A stretch of 9,256 nt of DNA from Prevotellaceae bacterium UBA1786 (GTDB taxonomy: Bacteria > Bacteroidota > Bacteroidia > Bacteroidales > Bacteroidaceae): assembly GCA_002314525.1 (NCBI GenBank), contig DCGE01000237.1, positions 1 to 9,256 on the forward strand, written 5' to 3'. Of this stretch, positions 7,699 through 9,256 are shown piece after piece. Made by a program: the position numbers and the translations under genes. Every line of letters starts with the position of its first letter. Position 1 is the first letter of the stretch. The notes beneath the pieces were generated by a model. That model searched no databases and had not been told where the DNA came from. It saw only the letters and a program-made list of their open reading frames with translations.

Positions 7699-8361
7699 AT
7701 GTCACAGGAGAGAGAAGAAATAATACAATGCCCGAAATGCGGCGCTGAAGGCCCATTTACGGTGTGGGAGAGTATCAATATAGATCTCGACCCGGAGCAA
7801 AGAGACAGAATCTTCAATGAGGACCTTTTTGTCTGGACTTGTCCTGAGTGCGGCGCAAAAGTGTTCGTCCCTATGTCTTTCCTGTATCACGATATGAAGC
7901 ACAAGCTGATGGCGTTCTTTGACTTCGATGATGAGGTAGATCCTTGCCAGGAAGACGCTGTGGAGGTGCCTGAGATGTTCTCAAATCTTGGTGAATACAG
8001 GTACAGGACTGTTCATGGTCTTATGAACCTGAAGGAGAAGATTATGATGACAGACTGTGGTCTCAATGATGTTGCTGTTGAGTATATGAAGTACTGCATC
8101 AAGCATCTGATCTATCCGGAGCACTTTGAGGAAGGCGATGAACTTCGCTTTGTTACCGTGGATAAGGAGGACGACAGAGATGAGTTCTTCCTCGTGTTCA
8201 CTGTGCTTGGAGCTGAGGATAACAAGGGTGGTTTCAAATTCCCGCTCAGCAATTACATTGAATATGCAGAGAAAGTAAATACTGACCCTCGCTTTGATGC
8301 GAGCAAGTGTGTGAATGTCTGCGAGAAATGGGTTGAATCTAAATTGAAACAGATATGCTAA
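7699..8361 (+). CDS. CpXC domain protein (zinc-knuckle)
   Basis: Protein of 220 residues with an N-terminal CpXC-type domain. It has two Cys-Pro-x-Cys-Gly knuckles, CPKCG (Cys11, Cys14) and CPECG (Cys48, Cys51), about 34 residues apart, which would bind one zinc ion. A hydrophobic stretch (VFVPMSFLYHDM) follows, as usual in CpXC proteins. The rest (about 70-220) is acidic, with no motif I recognise. CpXC domains occur in bacterial proteins of unknown function; none has a firmly assigned activity that I know of. No signal peptide or membrane segment is seen. The gene sits 1 nt after the SIMPL gene, and its last 7 bases overlap the start of the WG-repeat gene, so it is clearly part of the same unit. 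A plausible but unproven role is as an adaptor or scaffold. Confidence 0.8.
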   Translation: MSQEREEIIQCPKCGAEGPFTVWESINIDLDPEQRDRIFNEDLFVWTCPECGAKVFVPMSFLYHDMKHKLMAFFDFDDEVDPCQEDAVEVPEMFSNLGEYRYRTVHGLMNLKEKIMMTDCGLNDVAVEYMKYCIKHLIYPEHFEEGDELRFVTVDKEDDRDEFFLVFTVLGAEDNKGGFKFPLSNYIEYAEKVNTDPRFDASKCVNVCEKWVESKLKQIC

Positions 8362-9256
8362 AAGACGAGACTCCAAAAGAAGTGCAGACACGCCTTGCGG
8401 CCGCCAATAAGTATGAGTCTGTTGGATACAGATTTTATGACGGTCTCCTGAACGTTAAAAACGGCTGGGGATGGGGTTGCATTGATGCAGATGGCAACCA
8501 GGTTATTCCATGCAAGTACAGGGATAGTATTCTGTTCGATGATAATGGCTATGCACGTGTGAATACAGGTAGGCATCAGTATGGTCTTATTGACCGTAAG
8601 GGTGTGGAGTGGATTCCGTGTCAGTACGACAACGCCAGCGGCTTTGATGATGACGGATTTGCAAGGTACGAGAAAGGTATCTATTGGGGAACCATCGATG
8701 AGGAGGGCAACAATCGCATCCTTCCGAAGATGAAGTTCCAGCAGATCGGTTCTTTCCAGGGTGGTGTCGCTATGGCGAAGATTGATACCAAGTGGGGCTT
8801 GATTGATCCGGACGGCAATCATCTGACAGAGTTCAAGTATTACGAGATTTCTCCTTGGGCCGACGGATTGTACCGTGTTCGCATCAAACCAAAGCTTTAT
8901 AACTTCCTCAAGCCTGATGGCACCCATCTGTTTGAGAAGGATTTCAGTTTTATCAAGGAGTTTGATGAGGACGGCTTTGCAGAGTTCTATATGGAGCCAA
9001 GCAAGAAGGAGAAGGAGGCGAACCCTGACCTTCATACCAAACATGGCGTAGCTCACATTTCGGGTATCATTCTGCATCCGGCAATCTATGACCATTTACA
9101 CAAGTTCGAGGAACCTCAGATGAATCATCTGTACTATGCACAGGTCGGTACTCAGGGATATTATCTCGCGCAGAACGGACGTGTGGTAGATGCAAATGCT
9201 CTTGCAGAGAACTCACTTGAGCGGGAGAGGGAAGCCTTCTTCAGGAGAATGAGTGC
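8355..9256 (+). CDS. WG-repeat protein, 3' end missing
   Basis: The reading frame opens with ATG at 8355 and stays open for 300 codons to the window end, so the C-terminus is missing. It carries WG (KWG-Leptospira type) repeats, beta-hairpin units with the pattern 'W/Y-G-x-I-D-x-x-G-x-x-I-P-x-x-Y'. Clear copies are at about residues 36-55 (GWGWGCIDADGNQVIPCKY), 76-91, 110-128 and 146-163; more divergent ones are at about 182-197 and 229-247. Such repeats form a beta-rich scaffold thought to bind proteins or other ligands; no enzyme motif is seen. There is no signal peptide, although many WG proteins are exported, so this one is probably cytoplasmic. The ATG overlaps the CpXC gene stop (ATGCTAA), supporting coupled translation and fixing the start well. 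An opposite-strand open frame at 8358-9095 is a shadow. Confidence 0.88.
   Translation, partial: MLKDETPKEVQTRLAAANKYESVGYRFYDGLLNVKNGWGWGCIDADGNQVIPCKYRDSILFDDNGYARVNTGRHQYGLIDRKGVEWIPCQYDNASGFDDDGFARYEKGIYWGTIDEEGNNRILPKMKFQQIGSFQGGVAMAKIDTKWGLIDPDGNHLTEFKYYEISPWADGLYRVRIKPKLYNFLKPDGTHLFEKDFSFIKEFDEDGFAEFYMEPSKKEKEANPDLHTKHGVAHISGIILHPAIYDHLHKFEEPQMNHLYYAQVGTQGYYLAQNGRVVDANALAENSLEREREAFFRRMS
8460..9095 (+). repeat. Tandem WG repeats (protein level)
   Basis: About six tandem units of roughly 35 residues lie here, four clear and two degenerate. Each has an aromatic-Gly pair, an Ile-Asp strand, a D/E-x-x-G turn and a final aromatic. At DNA level the copies are well diverged, with no near-identical block, so this is an old, stable array rather than a recently expanding one. 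Confidence 0.75.

Noticed and set aside
7981..8391. Opposite-strand open frame of 136 codons under the CpXC/WG junction
   Set aside because: It is fully covered by two recognisable plus-strand genes, and its product matches nothing I know.
8358..9095. Opposite-strand open frame of 245 codons
   Set aside because: It is antisense to the WG-repeat gene, whose plus-strand product shows clear family repeats. The minus-strand product shows no motif and no start context.

Overview
The window is a solid block of six plus-strand genes with no real gap. The largest space between neighbouring genes is 5 nt, and two junctions overlap (1 nt and 7 nt). This is almost certainly one operon. Both ends are cut: the first gene is open at base 1 and the last is open at base 9256. 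No promoter, terminator, tRNA, rRNA, CRISPR array, insertion sequence or attachment site is visible. No stretch over 300 bases lacks a gene.

The organism is probably a Bacteroidota member, perhaps a Prevotella-like or other Bacteroidales gut or rumen bacterium. The signs are moderate GC, starts without well-spaced Shine-Dalgarno sequences, and a WG-repeat gene, a family common in that phylum. This placement is an inference and is weak.

Layout: (1) bases 1-858, the C-terminal part of an unrecognised protein that may resemble the small partner of large defence ATPases (MAD7-like). (2) 864-6344, a giant protein of about 1826 residues with a HerA/FtsK-type ATPase domain at its C-terminus. Its large upstream region resembles DptH/MAD8-type defence proteins and contains a candidate PD-(D/E)XK nuclease core. 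An acidic, proline-rich linker separates the two parts. (3) 6344-7030, a complete PP2C-family Ser/Thr protein phosphatase. (4) 7035-7697, a SIMPL (DUF541) domain protein with no signal peptide. (5) 7699-8361, a CpXC-type protein with two CxxC zinc knuckles. (6) 8355-9256, a WG-repeat protein, cut at its 3' end.

How they may work together (inference): the first two genes look like the DNA-processing core of a defence or DNA-modification-linked system of the DptH/MAD8 type. The phosphatase suggests control by reversible protein phosphorylation, with the partner kinase expected outside the window. The SIMPL, CpXC and WG-repeat proteins would be accessory sensor or scaffold parts. I do not recognise this six-gene combination as a named system.
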